Source: Methanotorris igneus Kol 5 (GTDB taxonomy: Archaea; AGJL01; Methanococci; Methanococcales; Methanococcaceae). From it: a DNA stretch of 64,000 nt. Positions 9,301-18,341 of this stretch are shown here, in pieces. The stretch's first letter is position 1, and every line of letters begins with the position of its first letter. The stretch spans positions 1,240,001-1,304,000 of the forward strand of contig NC_015562.1 of NCBI RefSeq assembly GCF_000214415.1, read 5' to 3'. Both the position numbers and the translations under genes were made by a program. Under the pieces are notes generated by a model. The model saw only the letters and a list, made by a program, of their open reading frames with translations. It searched no databases and was not told the DNA's origin.

Positions 9301-10513
9301 GAGGAAAGCATACCCCTACAAGGACTTGAGCAAGGAGGACTTTTTGGATGTTCTCAACTATTTGGCTAAGGGGATGGAAGAAAAATCCATATATGGAAAA
9401 ATTTGGTTAAAAGATAATAGGTTTGGAAAGAGAGGAAAATCAACAAGAGCAATCTACTATATGAACGTGGGAACTATTCCAGATGAGACATCAGTAGCAG
9501 TTTATTGCAATTCAAAATACATTGGAGAGGTTGAGGAGGAATTTGCGGAGAAGTTGATGAGGGGAGATATATTTGTTTTGGGGGGAAAGACATACAAATA
9601 CATTGGAGGTAGAGGGAATAGGATTAATGTAAAGGAGGCATTTGATGAAAAACCAACGATTCCCGCATGGTTTTCTGAGCAGTTGCCACTTGCTTATGAT
9701 TTGGCATTGGATATCCAGAAGTTTAGAGGAGAAGTTTTGTGGATGAGTGTTGAGGATATAATGGAAAAGTATCAGGTGGATGAAAAAACCGCAAGAGCAA
9801 TAAAAAACTACATCACCGAACAGGATAGATACGCGGTAGTCCCAAACCATAAGCAAATTTTAATTGAGCACTTTGTAGATGAGAAGAGGAGGTATTATGT
9901 GTTCCACTTCTTAATTGGTAGGAGGGCAAATGATGCCATATCAAGGGCTTTTGCCTATTATGTATCAAATCTAAAAAAATGCAATGTTAGAGTTTCAATA
10001 AGTGATAATGGCTTTGCTTTGATACTTCCAAAAAATAGAAAACTGACAAAAGCCAACATAGTTGAACTTTTTAACATAGATTTAGAGGAGACGCTTAAAA
10101 AATCCTTAGAAAGGGCGGAGATATTAAAGAGGAGATTTAGACACGTTGCAACAAGGGGTTTTATGATTTTGAGGAAGTATATGGGTAGGAAGATGAGTGT
10201 TAATAGACAACAGTTTAATGCTGAGATGTTAATAAAATACTGCAGAGAAATCAATCATCCGCTCTACAGGGAGACAATAAGGGAGATATTGGAGGATGTT
10301 ATGGATATTGAAAATGCAAAGGATTTCATGAAAAAAGTTAAAAATATGAGGATATATTATAGAGAACTTCCTTATCCATCCCCATTTGCATTTAACTTAA
10401 TTGCTATGGCGTCGTCTGATGTTATTGTTATGGAGGATAAGAAAAAACTCATCATGGAGATGCACAAAAAGGTTATGGAATTCTTAAAGAATAAGGTAGG
10501 GAAAAATATCTGA
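6377..10513 (+). CDS. lhr: Lhr-type superfamily 2 DNA helicase with an intein
   Basis: This is a large helicase-related (Lhr) ATPase, a 3'-5' DNA helicase class tied to archaeal DNA repair. The precursor has 1378 residues; without the intein (residues 345-869) the host protein is 853, the usual length. Seen in order are motif I SSPTGSGKT (about 65), the DEIH box VDEIHA (about 190), the SAT motif GLSATVH (about 220), motif V split by the intein and rejoined as VVSSTSLELGIDIG, and motif VI QRIGRSGHR. The long C-terminal part matches the WH and Lhr core domains. Translation starts at GTG behind GAGGTG; an ATG lies three codons in. Confidence 0.93.
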   Translation: MGGMLAHGSNTGTIKRLKKEYSDEEIYAILEEPVKEWFKRKYGAFTPPQRYAVMEIHKKRNVLISSPTGSGKTLSAFLAAINELISLSINKKLEDKIYVLYVSPLRALNNDIEKNLKEPLKEIYEVAKELGVELDEIRVAVRTSDTTSYQKSKMVKKPPHILITTPESLAIALNSPKFSEHLKSIRYVIVDEIHALTNKRGVHLALSLERLNRIADFVRIGLSATVHPLEEVAKFLVGVGRECLIVDVNYLKDTEIKVISPVDDLIYTPSDEISKKLYKTLKELIEKHRTTLIFTNTRSATERVVYNLRNLSIKNIEAHHSSLSREHRLEVEEKLKKGELRAVVCVAGDSKILTDNGIKMIKELYGKEAITGIENGKVKFVKFRKPHKIKYSAEGLLIRTSLGFEVKATKEHKFLTVDENGKLKWIEAENLKAGNYIAVLRKLPSIEREVSIFKFLPDSAYLHLKIEFLSKLKREMQDKFGSISAFAKKMGLSRSHLIKQLNGIYPFRWDLLKEILRQLSLELSTENVSKITTDKGKYHMPLNFTPFMARLLGFWMADGSWKSGTLTLFSSDLDLLEKYGEQAKREFGVKPVVRKQNVSTYALELSFKTLMGMFKALVGNSGRKSKHGTFPKILYSLPLEHKKQFLSGYFDGDGYLEIKNGRIFSAGFTTFNREFADGIRDLLLYFGIVASIRKRNYNEVQHFRGRIISKRGTAYTVSVLGGEYLRRFFEIIEPWRDELKKIKEFKFSGYSNRDVIPNMGKRLRYLRLKLGISTYKLQKELYNPEKVEIGERQISRRNMIKLLRVYLRKAEKKGDKNLAHEIKELLNLAEGDIFFDKIKEIKPTFIDEAYGIIDSETENYVVNGFISKNSSTSLELGIDIGSIDLVILLGSPKSVSRALQRIGRSGHRLHEKSKGIIIAFDRDDLVECTVLAHNARNRKIDKVHIPKNCLDVLCQHIVGMSLEKVWEIDEAYNLVRKAYPYKDLSKEDFLDVLNYLAKGMEEKSIYGKIWLKDNRFGKRGKSTRAIYYMNVGTIPDETSVAVYCNSKYIGEVEEEFAEKLMRGDIFVLGGKTYKYIGGRGNRINVKEAFDEKPTIPAWFSEQLPLAYDLALDIQKFRGEVLWMSVEDIMEKYQVDEKTARAIKNYITEQDRYAVVPNHKQILIEHFVDEKRRYYVFHFLIGRRANDAISRAFAYYVSNLKKCNVRVSISDNGFALILPKNRKLTKANIVELFNIDLEETLKKSLERAEILKRRFRHVATRGFMILRKYMGRKMSVNRQQFNAEMLIKYCREINHPLYRETIREILEDVMDIENAKDFMKKVKNMRIYYRELPYPSPFAFNLIAMASSDVIVMEDKKKLIMEMHKKVMEFLKNKVGKNI
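7409..8983 (+). other. Intein with LAGLIDADG homing endonuclease, inserted in helicase motif V
   Basis: The intein is 525 residues. It begins at Cys345 with CVAGDSKILT (splicing block A), has a block-B-like TKEHKFLT, and ends FISKN before the C-extein Ser. Removing it restores VVSSTSLELGID, so the boundaries are well supported. Two LAGLIDADG motifs are visible, LLGFWMADGS (about residue 551) and FLSGYFDGDG (about 643), so the endonuclease looks complete. A helix-turn-helix-like stretch (SISAFAKKMGLSRSHLIKQL) precedes them. The residue before the terminal Asn is Lys rather than the common His. Codons such as CGT, CTC and GGC are more frequent here than in the exteins, which suggests transfer. 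Confidence 0.93.
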
Positions 10514-10563
10514 TTAAGTTTTTTAATAGTCATTACTTCTTTATTATAAAATAAAATAAAAAG

Positions 10564-10613
10564 GTTTATATAATGGTTGTACATTAAAAATTTATACAAC
10601 AAAAAATGTACAA
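10564..10613 (+). promoter_or_regulatory. Promoter with inverted repeat ahead of the csm operon
   Basis: TTTATATA at 10564-10571 is a good TATA box. Directly downstream, TTGTACATT (10577-10585) and AATGTACAA (10605-10613) form a perfect 9-bp inverted repeat with a 19-nt spacer that would straddle the transcription start. This could be an operator for a dimeric repressor or a leader hairpin. About 105 nt separate it from the cas10 start. Confidence 0.5.
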
Positions 10614-10718
10614 ATGTTCAAATAAGGAAACTATACAAGTTTAGTAAAATTTTAATTGTAGTTAGGTAAAATAATTTAATCATGTATAACAAAGGATATG
10701 ATATTACTTGGTGATTGT

Positions 10719-13322
10719 ATGGATTCTGAATATAGGGCAGTTGTTATAGGGGCTTTGTTGCATGATATTGGTAAGTTTGTTCAAAGAAAAATTATGGATG
10801 AAGGCAAAAAACAACAAAAACATGAAATTGAAGGTTATAATTATTTAAAAAAATTGTTTGATGAGGGATTTTTAAGTTTTTTAAGTGATAAAGAAGAAAG
10901 GATAATCTTAGATATTGTTAAAGAACATCACAACAACAAAATAAAAGATGGGTATGTTGGTATAGTAAGATTGGCTGATTGGTTAAGTAGTGGGGAGAGA
11001 AAGTCTGTTGAAGAGAGTGATATTTTAAAGGGTTATGGAGAAGATATAAAGTTGTTATCAATTTTTGAAACTGCAAATCTTTTAAAACATGTTGAAAGTG
11101 AGAGTAAATTAGAAACTCTCTATGGGATGGGATATAAGTATCCACTTAAGGAATTAAAAATAAATAAAAAAGTTATTTTTACAAATAAACCATACCCAAA
11201 TGACAATTATGTTGATTTATTTAATGACTTTGAAACAGCTTTAGGAGATTTTAAAAATAAAAATGATATCAGTTTTGAAGAACTTCTGCAACTCCTATAT
11301 AAATATACTTGGTGCATACCTTCCGCTACATTTTGGGAGAGTTGTGGAGCAATAAGGGGTAGTTATCCAGACATTTCTTTATATGACCACTTAAAAACAA
11401 CCTGTGCAATTGCAGCATGCCTCTATAGGCTTTATGAGAGTAAAAAAATAAATGAAAAAATAAATGATAAAAAATTAAAGGAATACTTAGAAAGAAAAAA
11501 CTGGGATGATAAAATATTCTGCCTTATTCATGGAGACATTTCAGGAATTCAGGACTTTATTTTTACAGTTAAAAATAAATATGCAGCAAAAACTTTGAGA
11601 GGAAGGAGCTTTTACTTAGATTTTTTAATGGAGTATTTGGCAAGATATATTTGTAAAGAGTTAGATTTACCAATAGCTAACATACTATTCTGTGGAGGGG
11701 GGCATTTCTATATTTTAAGTTATAAAGTTGATGATGGGAAAATTGAGGAATTTGAGAAGAAAATAAATGATATTCTTTTTGATATGTTTAAAACTAAAGT
11801 TTATGTTTATTTAGTCAAAGAAGATGTTAGTTTAAGTGATTTTTTAGACTTTTCAAAAGTTTGGAAGAGAGTTTCAGACAGAACAGTAGAGAGAAAGTTA
11901 AGAAGGTTTGACTATAAATTAGAGAAAATATTCAAGAAGCCAATTGATGATGGTAAAGATGAGAGATGTAAAATATGCAATAATGAATTAAAAGATGAAA
12001 AAATACCTTTAGAAGAAGAGGAAGGATATAGGTGCCCATATTGTGAGTCATTTATAAATATAACTGAAAAATTAAAAAAATATTCTAAAGAAAATAAGTT
12101 TAAATTAAAAGAAATTTTTAATGATGAAAATGAAATAAAAATAAAGATATTTAAAGAGTTAGAAAATAGTTTCAACCTTTTAGAAGATAAAGGGTTCTTC
12201 AGATATTATTTAGATGAGTATAATTTGCCTGATAACAATGGAGAGTTAATAATCCCATTTAAAATCTTCCCAATATCATTCCCATTAGATGAGAATGGGG
12301 ATATTATAGATTTAAATGAACTGGCTAAAAAAGCTGAAAAAAGAACAGGAACAAATAAAATAGCTGTATTAAAGATGGATGTTGATAACTTAGGAGAGTT
12401 ATTTACTAAAGGATTAAAAATAATAAAGAATAACAAAAATAAAGAACGAAAGAATTTGGCTTCAATATCAAGAATGAGTACATTAAGTAACTTCTTAAGT
12501 TTATTCTTTACTGGATATATCCCTTACTTAATAAAAACTGGAAAATTCAAAGATAAGGAAGGAAAAGAACATGAGTTTAAGGATAATATTTACTTAATCT
12601 ATGCTGGAGGTGATGATACTTTAATAACTGGATCATGGGATGCTGTATGGGAATTAGCCAAAAAAATTAGAGAAGATTTCAAAGAATTTGTTTGCTACAA
12701 TCCATTTATTACCTTAAGTGCTGGAATCTACTTAACTAATCCAAAATTTAAATTTAAGAGAGCTGTTGAATTTGCTGAAGAAGAGCTTGAAAGGGCTAAA
12801 GATAATGAAATTAAGGACATTATAAAGAAAAATTCCTTATCTATCTTCTCAACTCCATTAAATTGGGACTTGGAAGTTAAATACATTCCTGGATTTTGGG
12901 AGAAGTTGAAAGATATTAAGAGTGAGTTAGAACTTGGAAATGAGTTAATAAATGAAATGCTGAGCATGGAAAAATATTGTGAGAAGTTCAATGAAGATGA
13001 GTTAGAGGGTAAATTTAATGAACTAATTAAGGACACCAATAAAAAAAGAATCTTGCATATCTCCCAAGTTGCTGCAGAGATGCTAAATAAAATTGTGAAG
13101 AAAGGTAAAAATGGTGAGATTATTCTCTACCTTCCTTACTATTGGAGGTTGCTTTACTACATTAAAAGAAATTATAAGAAGAAAGAAGAGTATGAAAAAG
13201 TTAAATTCTTAGAAGATTATGTCAAAAGGAAGGTGCACCAAGCTGTACTCCAAAATGTTGGCTTGTCCCTAAATGATCTCAAAGTTGCTGCTAAGATAAC
13301 TGAACTTAAGTGGAGGGGATAG
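10719..13322 (+). CDS. cas10: Type III-A CRISPR protein Cas10 (Csm1)
   Basis: Cas10 is the large subunit of the Csm complex; on target RNA binding it can cut DNA with its HD domain and make cyclic oligoadenylates with its Palm domain. The 867-residue protein has an N-terminal HD motif (LLHDIGKF, His15-Asp16), a zinc-ribbon-like pair (CKIC and CPYC) before the second Palm domain, and an intact GGDD cyclase motif at residues 630-633. Both activities therefore look present. The ATG at 10719 is preceded by GGTGAT; a longer frame from 10698 is less likely. It heads a seven-gene operon. Confidence 0.95.
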   Translation: MDSEYRAVVIGALLHDIGKFVQRKIMDEGKKQQKHEIEGYNYLKKLFDEGFLSFLSDKEERIILDIVKEHHNNKIKDGYVGIVRLADWLSSGERKSVEESDILKGYGEDIKLLSIFETANLLKHVESESKLETLYGMGYKYPLKELKINKKVIFTNKPYPNDNYVDLFNDFETALGDFKNKNDISFEELLQLLYKYTWCIPSATFWESCGAIRGSYPDISLYDHLKTTCAIAACLYRLYESKKINEKINDKKLKEYLERKNWDDKIFCLIHGDISGIQDFIFTVKNKYAAKTLRGRSFYLDFLMEYLARYICKELDLPIANILFCGGGHFYILSYKVDDGKIEEFEKKINDILFDMFKTKVYVYLVKEDVSLSDFLDFSKVWKRVSDRTVERKLRRFDYKLEKIFKKPIDDGKDERCKICNNELKDEKIPLEEEEGYRCPYCESFINITEKLKKYSKENKFKLKEIFNDENEIKIKIFKELENSFNLLEDKGFFRYYLDEYNLPDNNGELIIPFKIFPISFPLDENGDIIDLNELAKKAEKRTGTNKIAVLKMDVDNLGELFTKGLKIIKNNKNKERKNLASISRMSTLSNFLSLFFTGYIPYLIKTGKFKDKEGKEHEFKDNIYLIYAGGDDTLITGSWDAVWELAKKIREDFKEFVCYNPFITLSAGIYLTNPKFKFKRAVEFAEEELERAKDNEIKDIIKKNSLSIFSTPLNWDLEVKYIPGFWEKLKDIKSELELGNELINEMLSMEKYCEKFNEDELEGKFNELIKDTNKKRILHISQVAAEMLNKIVKKGKNGEIILYLPYYWRLLYYIKRNYKKKEEYEKVKFLEDYVKRKVHQAVLQNVGLSLNDLKVAAKITELKWRG

Positions 13323-13324
13323 AT

Positions 13325-13774
13325 ATGGGTTACAGTAAATATCAAAATCCTAATCCTAAAAATGAAAATAAAGCAGGTAAGAATTCTGATAAATTAAAAT
13401 TATTAGATGAAATACTAAATGTAAATGACAAAAATATAAAAAAATTCTTAAATTATGCTGAAGAATTTGCTAATAAAAATTTGAAATATATCTCTTTCAC
13501 AAAAATTAGAAAATTTTATGATTACCTAAATGAAATTTCTCCAGAAGATGAAGATTGGATAATAAAATTTGCTCATTTAAAACCAATGGTAGCTTATCAT
13601 TATGGTAAAGAAAAAAGAAATCAGGGATTATTTGAATTAAAAAAATTAATAGATGCTGTATTTGATAAGATTTATAATGAAAATGATGAAAATAAGAGAA
13701 AAGAAATGTTTAAACACTTTAAAAAATTCTTTGAAGCTATTATAGCATATAAAAGATTTTATGAAGGAAAATAA
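13325..13774 (+). CDS. csm2: Type III-A CRISPR protein Csm2
   Basis: Csm2 is the small alpha-helical subunit that lines the Csm filament. This protein has 149 residues from the ATG at 13325, placed just after the cas10 stop with TGGAGGGGA as ribosome binding site. The N-terminal 25 residues are Asn/Lys-rich and probably disordered; the rest is helical, with a short FTKIRKFYDYL segment typical of the family. Identification rests on that pattern plus position between csm1 and csm3. Confidence 0.88.
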   Translation: MGYSKYQNPNPKNENKAGKNSDKLKLLDEILNVNDKNIKKFLNYAEEFANKNLKYISFTKIRKFYDYLNEISPEDEDWIIKFAHLKPMVAYHYGKEKRNQGLFELKKLIDAVFDKIYNENDENKRKEMFKHFKKFFEAIIAYKRFYEGK

Positions 13775-13787
13775 AAAGGTGATGAAA

Positions 13788-14789
13788 ATGGAAAATATAA
13801 CTTTAAAAGGAAAAGTTATAATTTCAGGAGTTATTGAGTTATTGACAGGATTGCATATTGGAGGGCTTAAAGAAACTTTAAAAATTGGAGGTACTGACGA
13901 TCCAGTAATTAAAGATGCTTTTGGAAGAATATATATTCCAGGCAGCTCTTTAAAAGGAAAAATAAGATGCCTATTAGAAAAATCTATGGGTAAAGGAAAA
14001 GTAAAAGTAGTAATAAAGGTTAAAAAAGAAATTAAAGAAGGAGATAAAAGTAGATATGAAGTTAAAGAAGATAAAGAGGAAACTTATGAGTTAAAGGACT
14101 TTAATACAGACATTGTAGATAAATTAATTGAAGAGTATAAAAGTAAAGGATATACTGAAGATAAAGGCTATAGTATCGAATCTCATATAACAGCATTACC
14201 ATGTAGTTGTGGAGATTGTGTAATATGTAAAATTTTTGGTCCTCATGATTCAAAAAAGATTGAAGAGCCAAGAAGAGTTGTATTTAGAGATGCTTATTTA
14301 GTTAAGGAAATTAATGATAATGAAAAAAATAGAAATAACAGCAATAATGAAGTAATAGAAATAGGTGAGAAAAAATATAAAATTCTAGATGAAAATGATG
14401 AAGAATTAAATGAATATTTGGAAATAAAACCTGAAAATATTATTGATAGAGTTAAGGGAGTTGCTCAGCATCCAAGATTCATTGAAAGAGTTTCAGCAGG
14501 AGCTAAATTTTACTTTGAAATAGTCTTCAATGTTTATAAAAAAGAAGATAAAGAGCTTTTAAAAGAGCTAATAACTGGGATGAAGCTGTTAGAGGATGAC
14601 TACTTAGGAGGCTCTGGAAGTAGAGGATATGGTAAAATAAAGTTTGAAAATTTAAAAATTGTAAACAGACCTAAAGAATACTATGAAGGGAATGAAAAAG
14701 CTGAAAAAGTAACAGATGTTAAAGATTTAGATGAATTAAAAAATTTAAACAAGTTAGAAGAAAAAATAAAAGAAATTTGGAATTATTAA
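13788..14789 (+). CDS. csm3: Type III-A CRISPR protein Csm3 (backbone RNase)
   Basis: Csm3 is the repeated backbone subunit that cuts target RNA every six nucleotides. It has 333 residues, with the RAMP-type LLTGLHIGG near the N-terminus, GGTDDPVIKDAFGRIYIPGS (its Asp is the expected catalytic residue of the GGTDDPV loop) and the Gly-rich SSLKGKIRC. A CSCGDCVICKIFG segment supplies four cysteines that could bind zinc, and GGSGSRGYGKI forms the second Gly-rich loop. The start is the ATG at 13788 after AAGGTGATG. Confidence 0.93.
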   Translation: MENITLKGKVIISGVIELLTGLHIGGLKETLKIGGTDDPVIKDAFGRIYIPGSSLKGKIRCLLEKSMGKGKVKVVIKVKKEIKEGDKSRYEVKEDKEETYELKDFNTDIVDKLIEEYKSKGYTEDKGYSIESHITALPCSCGDCVICKIFGPHDSKKIEEPRRVVFRDAYLVKEINDNEKNRNNSNNEVIEIGEKKYKILDENDEELNEYLEIKPENIIDRVKGVAQHPRFIERVSAGAKFYFEIVFNVYKKEDKELLKELITGMKLLEDDYLGGSGSRGYGKIKFENLKIVNRPKEYYEGNEKAEKVTDVKDLDELKNLNKLEEKIKEIWNY

Positions 14790-14815
14790 GTTTTATTCTT
14801 TTTTTGGTGATAAAA

Positions 14816-15892
14816 ATGAAAAAGTTGGTTATTTTAAAACCAAGTGTTAATAGTAAATATCATTTTGGTAGTGGTGATTTAGAAAAGAGTGATGTAATAT
14901 TTCATTCATCAAATTTATTTTCTGCCATAGTTAATAACTTTGTCTTATTGTATGGGGAAGATTATAAGGAAGAAATAAATAAAAAAGTCGAAGAATTAGC
15001 TGAAAATTTAAGATTATCATCCTTATTTATTAAAATAAAGAATACTTTCCTTTTACCTAAACCAGAGTATCCTATATTTTACTTATTAAAAAATGAAAAT
15101 TACATGAAAATCAAACCAAAAGATGTGAAAAAGATTAAATTTGTTACTTTAAAGGCTTACAAAGAAATAGTTATGGAAAAACTCAAAGAAATTGGCTATG
15201 GTAGTAAAAACTACTATATTAATTGCCTATTTGACAATAATTTAGATGAATATTTTAATAAAAGAGTGACTAAAAGTATTTTTGCTACAGAAGAAGAGAT
15301 TGAGGAAATAAAAAATATAGAAATATTTAAGAGGTATGATGAGGAGAAGAACACAATAGATAGGATTTGTGAAAGGCCTGCTGAAGGGCAGCTCTATAAG
15401 GTAGAGTTTATCAAATTTGACAAAAATGTGGAGCTTTACTTTATTATTGATTATCCAGAATATTTAAATAAAGAGATTCAAGCAAGTATAAGATTGTTGG
15501 CTGATGAGGGTTTAGGGGGAAAGAGAAGTATAGGATCTGGGCATTTTGAAAAGGTTGAGATAAAAGATATAAAAGAATTTAAAGATTTTAATGAATTGTT
15601 TAATACTCAAGGAGAACTAAATATTCTTTTAGGTGTAGGAATTCCTAAAGAAGATGAGATTAGTAATATTAAGTATTATAAACTTTTAGAACTTGGAGGA
15701 TACATTTATTCAACAACTAAGCCAGAATTAGTAACTAAGCATAGAAGGTCATTAATGGCTTTATCTGAAGGTTCTGTAGTTAAGGCATTTGAAGGGTGTA
15801 TAAAAAATGTCAAACCTAAAAATAGCTCTGAAAATATCCATCCAGTATATACTCATGGGAAACCAATAACTCTACCACTGGTGGAAAAATGA
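14816..15892 (+). CDS. csm4: Type III-A CRISPR protein Csm4 (crRNA 5'-tag binder)
   Basis: Csm4 caps the complex and holds the 5' repeat tag of the crRNA next to Cas10. The protein has 358 residues from the ATG at 14816 (TTTGGTGAT ahead). It shows the family N-terminus (LKPSVNSKYHFG), the Gly-rich GLGGKRSIGSGHF loop of RAMP proteins near residue 240 and a second one in the C-terminal half. Its stop overlaps the start of csm5 (ATGA), so the two are translationally coupled. Confidence 0.9.
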   Translation: MKKLVILKPSVNSKYHFGSGDLEKSDVIFHSSNLFSAIVNNFVLLYGEDYKEEINKKVEELAENLRLSSLFIKIKNTFLLPKPEYPIFYLLKNENYMKIKPKDVKKIKFVTLKAYKEIVMEKLKEIGYGSKNYYINCLFDNNLDEYFNKRVTKSIFATEEEIEEIKNIEIFKRYDEEKNTIDRICERPAEGQLYKVEFIKFDKNVELYFIIDYPEYLNKEIQASIRLLADEGLGGKRSIGSGHFEKVEIKDIKEFKDFNELFNTQGELNILLGVGIPKEDEISNIKYYKLLELGGYIYSTTKPELVTKHRRSLMALSEGSVVKAFEGCIKNVKPKNSSENIHPVYTHGKPITLPLVEK

Positions 15893-17031
15893 TGCTAAAA
15901 TGCTCTCTAATAACACCAATATTTATTGGCTGTGGGGAGGAATATACACCATTAGATTACTATATTGAAAATAATATTGCTCATATAGTAGATATTGAAA
16001 AGGCTTTAGAGGATTTGGGAGATTTAAGTAATATAGATAAGATATCAAATTATATTGTAAATAAGTCTATAGGGAATAGAGTAGAGACCAATGCTAAAGA
16101 TATCTTAGAGAGAGTTGGCCTTTGTGCTGAAGATTATGTTGTTTATAAAATAAAATCTGAAATAAAAGAAGATAGTAGAACAAGGGTAAAAAAATTTATT
16201 CATCAAAATAATAGAAAATATGTCCCTGGTAGTTCAATAAAAGGGGCTATAAGAACAGCTTATCTATTTAATTACTATGATGGCAAAATTTCTGAAATAT
16301 TTAAAATATTAGATAACAAAAAAATAGATGATAAAGGAAAAGAAATAGAGAGAAGGGCTATAGGAGATATTAGAGATGATTTCTTTAAATACTTTAAAAT
16401 CTCTGATAGTATTAAATTAGAAAGAGAGGAATTTAAATTTATTTTAACAAAAAGATGGCATATAAAAAAGAAAAAACTAACAATTCCTAATTATTTAGAA
16501 GGAATGACCAAAGGAGAGTTTACAATTAACTTAAAAGTTGAAGAGGAATTCTTTAAAGAACTTAACAATAGATTAAATAAGAATTTTAACCCAAAAAATA
16601 ACCATGAGAAGTTTGAAATAATTAAAGAGTTGTGCAACAACTTCTCCAAAACTGTTGTAGATTTTGAAATTAAAAGAGATCTCCCCATTCTACTAAAGGA
16701 ATTTTATGAAAAATTAAAAAAGGATATTGAAAAGAATGATGCTCTATATATAAACCTTGGTTTTGAAGGAGGATTTTTAAATAAAACTATCTATCCATTG
16801 TTATGGAAAAATGACCAAAATAATGTTCTATTCCATAAAATTAGGCAATTTTTCTTAGATTTATATAAACCTAAAGGAAAAATTAATCCAAGAAATCCAC
16901 AATATAAGTTATATCAAACTTGGCAAAATGCTAAAAGTTATTTGGACTTTCCAACTACAGTTGGAGTTTATGTTAGGGACAATAGGATCATCTCCCCATT
17001 AGGGTGGATAAAATTGGAAAAGGTTAATTAA
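15889..17031 (+). CDS. csm5: Type III-A CRISPR protein Csm5
   Basis: Csm5 caps the 3' side of the Csm backbone and helps crRNA maturation. The protein has 380 residues, with the N-terminal RAMP strand CSLITPIFIGCGEEYTPLDY and the Gly-rich loop YVPGSSIKGAIRTAYL (about residues 107-122) that mark the family. It overlaps csm4 by four bases. Two ATG codons in tandem (15889 and 15892) are both possible starts. Confidence 0.91.
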   Translation: MMLKCSLITPIFIGCGEEYTPLDYYIENNIAHIVDIEKALEDLGDLSNIDKISNYIVNKSIGNRVETNAKDILERVGLCAEDYVVYKIKSEIKEDSRTRVKKFIHQNNRKYVPGSSIKGAIRTAYLFNYYDGKISEIFKILDNKKIDDKGKEIERRAIGDIRDDFFKYFKISDSIKLEREEFKFILTKRWHIKKKKLTIPNYLEGMTKGEFTINLKVEEEFFKELNNRLNKNFNPKNNHEKFEIIKELCNNFSKTVVDFEIKRDLPILLKEFYEKLKKDIEKNDALYINLGFEGGFLNKTIYPLLWKNDQNNVLFHKIRQFFLDLYKPKGKINPRNPQYKLYQTWQNAKSYLDFPTTVGVYVRDNRIISPLGWIKLEKVN

Positions 17032-17047
17032 AATTAGGGGGGATACC

Positions 17048-18310
17048 TTGCCTAAGAAATTAATATCTTTTTTAGGAGCTGGAAAGTATGAGCCTTGTAT
17101 TTATAAATATGAAAATAAGTCAAGCACTGAGAGTAGATTCATACAAAAGGCTTTAATTGAACTAATATGTAAAGATTGGGAAGAGAAAGATGAAATAATC
17201 ATATTATTAACTGAAAAATCAGAGAAGATGAATTGGGAAGGGGAAACCTATAAAGGATTAAAATATGAACTTGAAGAAATGGATATAAAACCAGAAATAA
17301 AGACAATTAAAATTCCTGATGGAAATACAGAAGAGGAAGTATGGGAAATATTTAATAAAATATTTGAAATTATTAATGAAAGGGATGAAATCTATATTGA
17401 TATAACCCATTCTTTCAGATACTTACCAATGCTTGCTACCATAATCTTAGATTATGCCAAAACCCTTAAAGGCATAAAAGTTAAGAAAATCTTTTATGGG
17501 AATGTATTTGGAGAACCAAGAATTATGGAACTGCAAGAATTAGATAGATTGTTAGATTGGAATAAGGCAATAGACAAATTTTTAACTACTGGTTATGTTG
17601 AAGATTTATATAACTTATCTAAAAGAGAATATGGAAAATTGCATAAAGAAAACAGAGAATTGCATGAGTTATTAAAAAATAACACTGGGAAGTTAAAAAA
17701 ATATATGGAATATTTAGCAACTGTTAGAGGGGATGAGATAAATAACTTCGATTATGATGAATTTAAAAATGAAATAGATGAAATTATAAAAATTATTAAA
17801 AAAGATAGCTCCTTAGCTCCATTAATTCCGTTAATTGAAAAGATAAAAGATAAATTTAAAGATTTCAAAAATAATGATAAATACAATTGCTTAAGGGCTG
17901 TTTCACTATGTATTGAATTTAATTTGATTCAGCAGGCTTACACATTATTACAAGAGAGTGTAATAACCTTAATATGTAAAGACCTTGACTTGGATTATTT
18001 AGATAAAGAGTATAGAGGTTTGGTTAGTTCTGCCTTAAATATTGTTGCAAGGGATCTCCCTAAAAATGAATGGAAAATTCCAGGAAAAGATGAAGATGAG
18101 AAAAAGAAGAATTTGGAATTGTTGAAGAAAATAGTTGATCACTTGAAAACAAATAACTTAACAAAATTATCTAAACTGTATGATAAATTAACACAATATA
18201 GAAACAATATAAATCATGCTGGATTTAATAAAGATAAAATGGAACCTAAAAAGTTCAAAAATATGATTAATGAAATATATAGAAATATTTTAAACTTTTA
18301 TTCTATTTAA
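17048..18310 (+). CDS. Csx1/Csm6-like CARF-HEPN ribonuclease (TM1812-type)
   Basis: This is an ancillary effector of type III systems. The N-terminal ~170 residues form a CARF-type domain with SFLGAGKYEP and the DxTHG-like DITHSFR (118-124), which is where cyclic oligoadenylate should bind. The C-terminal ~150 residues are helical and end with a HEPN motif, R385-NNIN-H390 (RX4H), expected to be the RNA-cleaving site. The start is TTG at 17048 behind GGGGGGA. It is 16 bp after csm5. Family membership is clear, but I cannot tell which ring size (cA4 or cA6) it senses. Confidence 0.85.
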   Translation: MPKKLISFLGAGKYEPCIYKYENKSSTESRFIQKALIELICKDWEEKDEIIILLTEKSEKMNWEGETYKGLKYELEEMDIKPEIKTIKIPDGNTEEEVWEIFNKIFEIINERDEIYIDITHSFRYLPMLATIILDYAKTLKGIKVKKIFYGNVFGEPRIMELQELDRLLDWNKAIDKFLTTGYVEDLYNLSKREYGKLHKENRELHELLKNNTGKLKKYMEYLATVRGDEINNFDYDEFKNEIDEIIKIIKKDSSLAPLIPLIEKIKDKFKDFKNNDKYNCLRAVSLCIEFNLIQQAYTLLQESVITLICKDLDLDYLDKEYRGLVSSALNIVARDLPKNEWKIPGKDEDEKKKNLELLKKIVDHLKTNNLTKLSKLYDKLTQYRNNINHAGFNKDKMEPKKFKNMINEIYRNILNFYSI

Positions 18311-18341
18311 TAAAACTTTATTATCACTTTTTGGTGAAATA

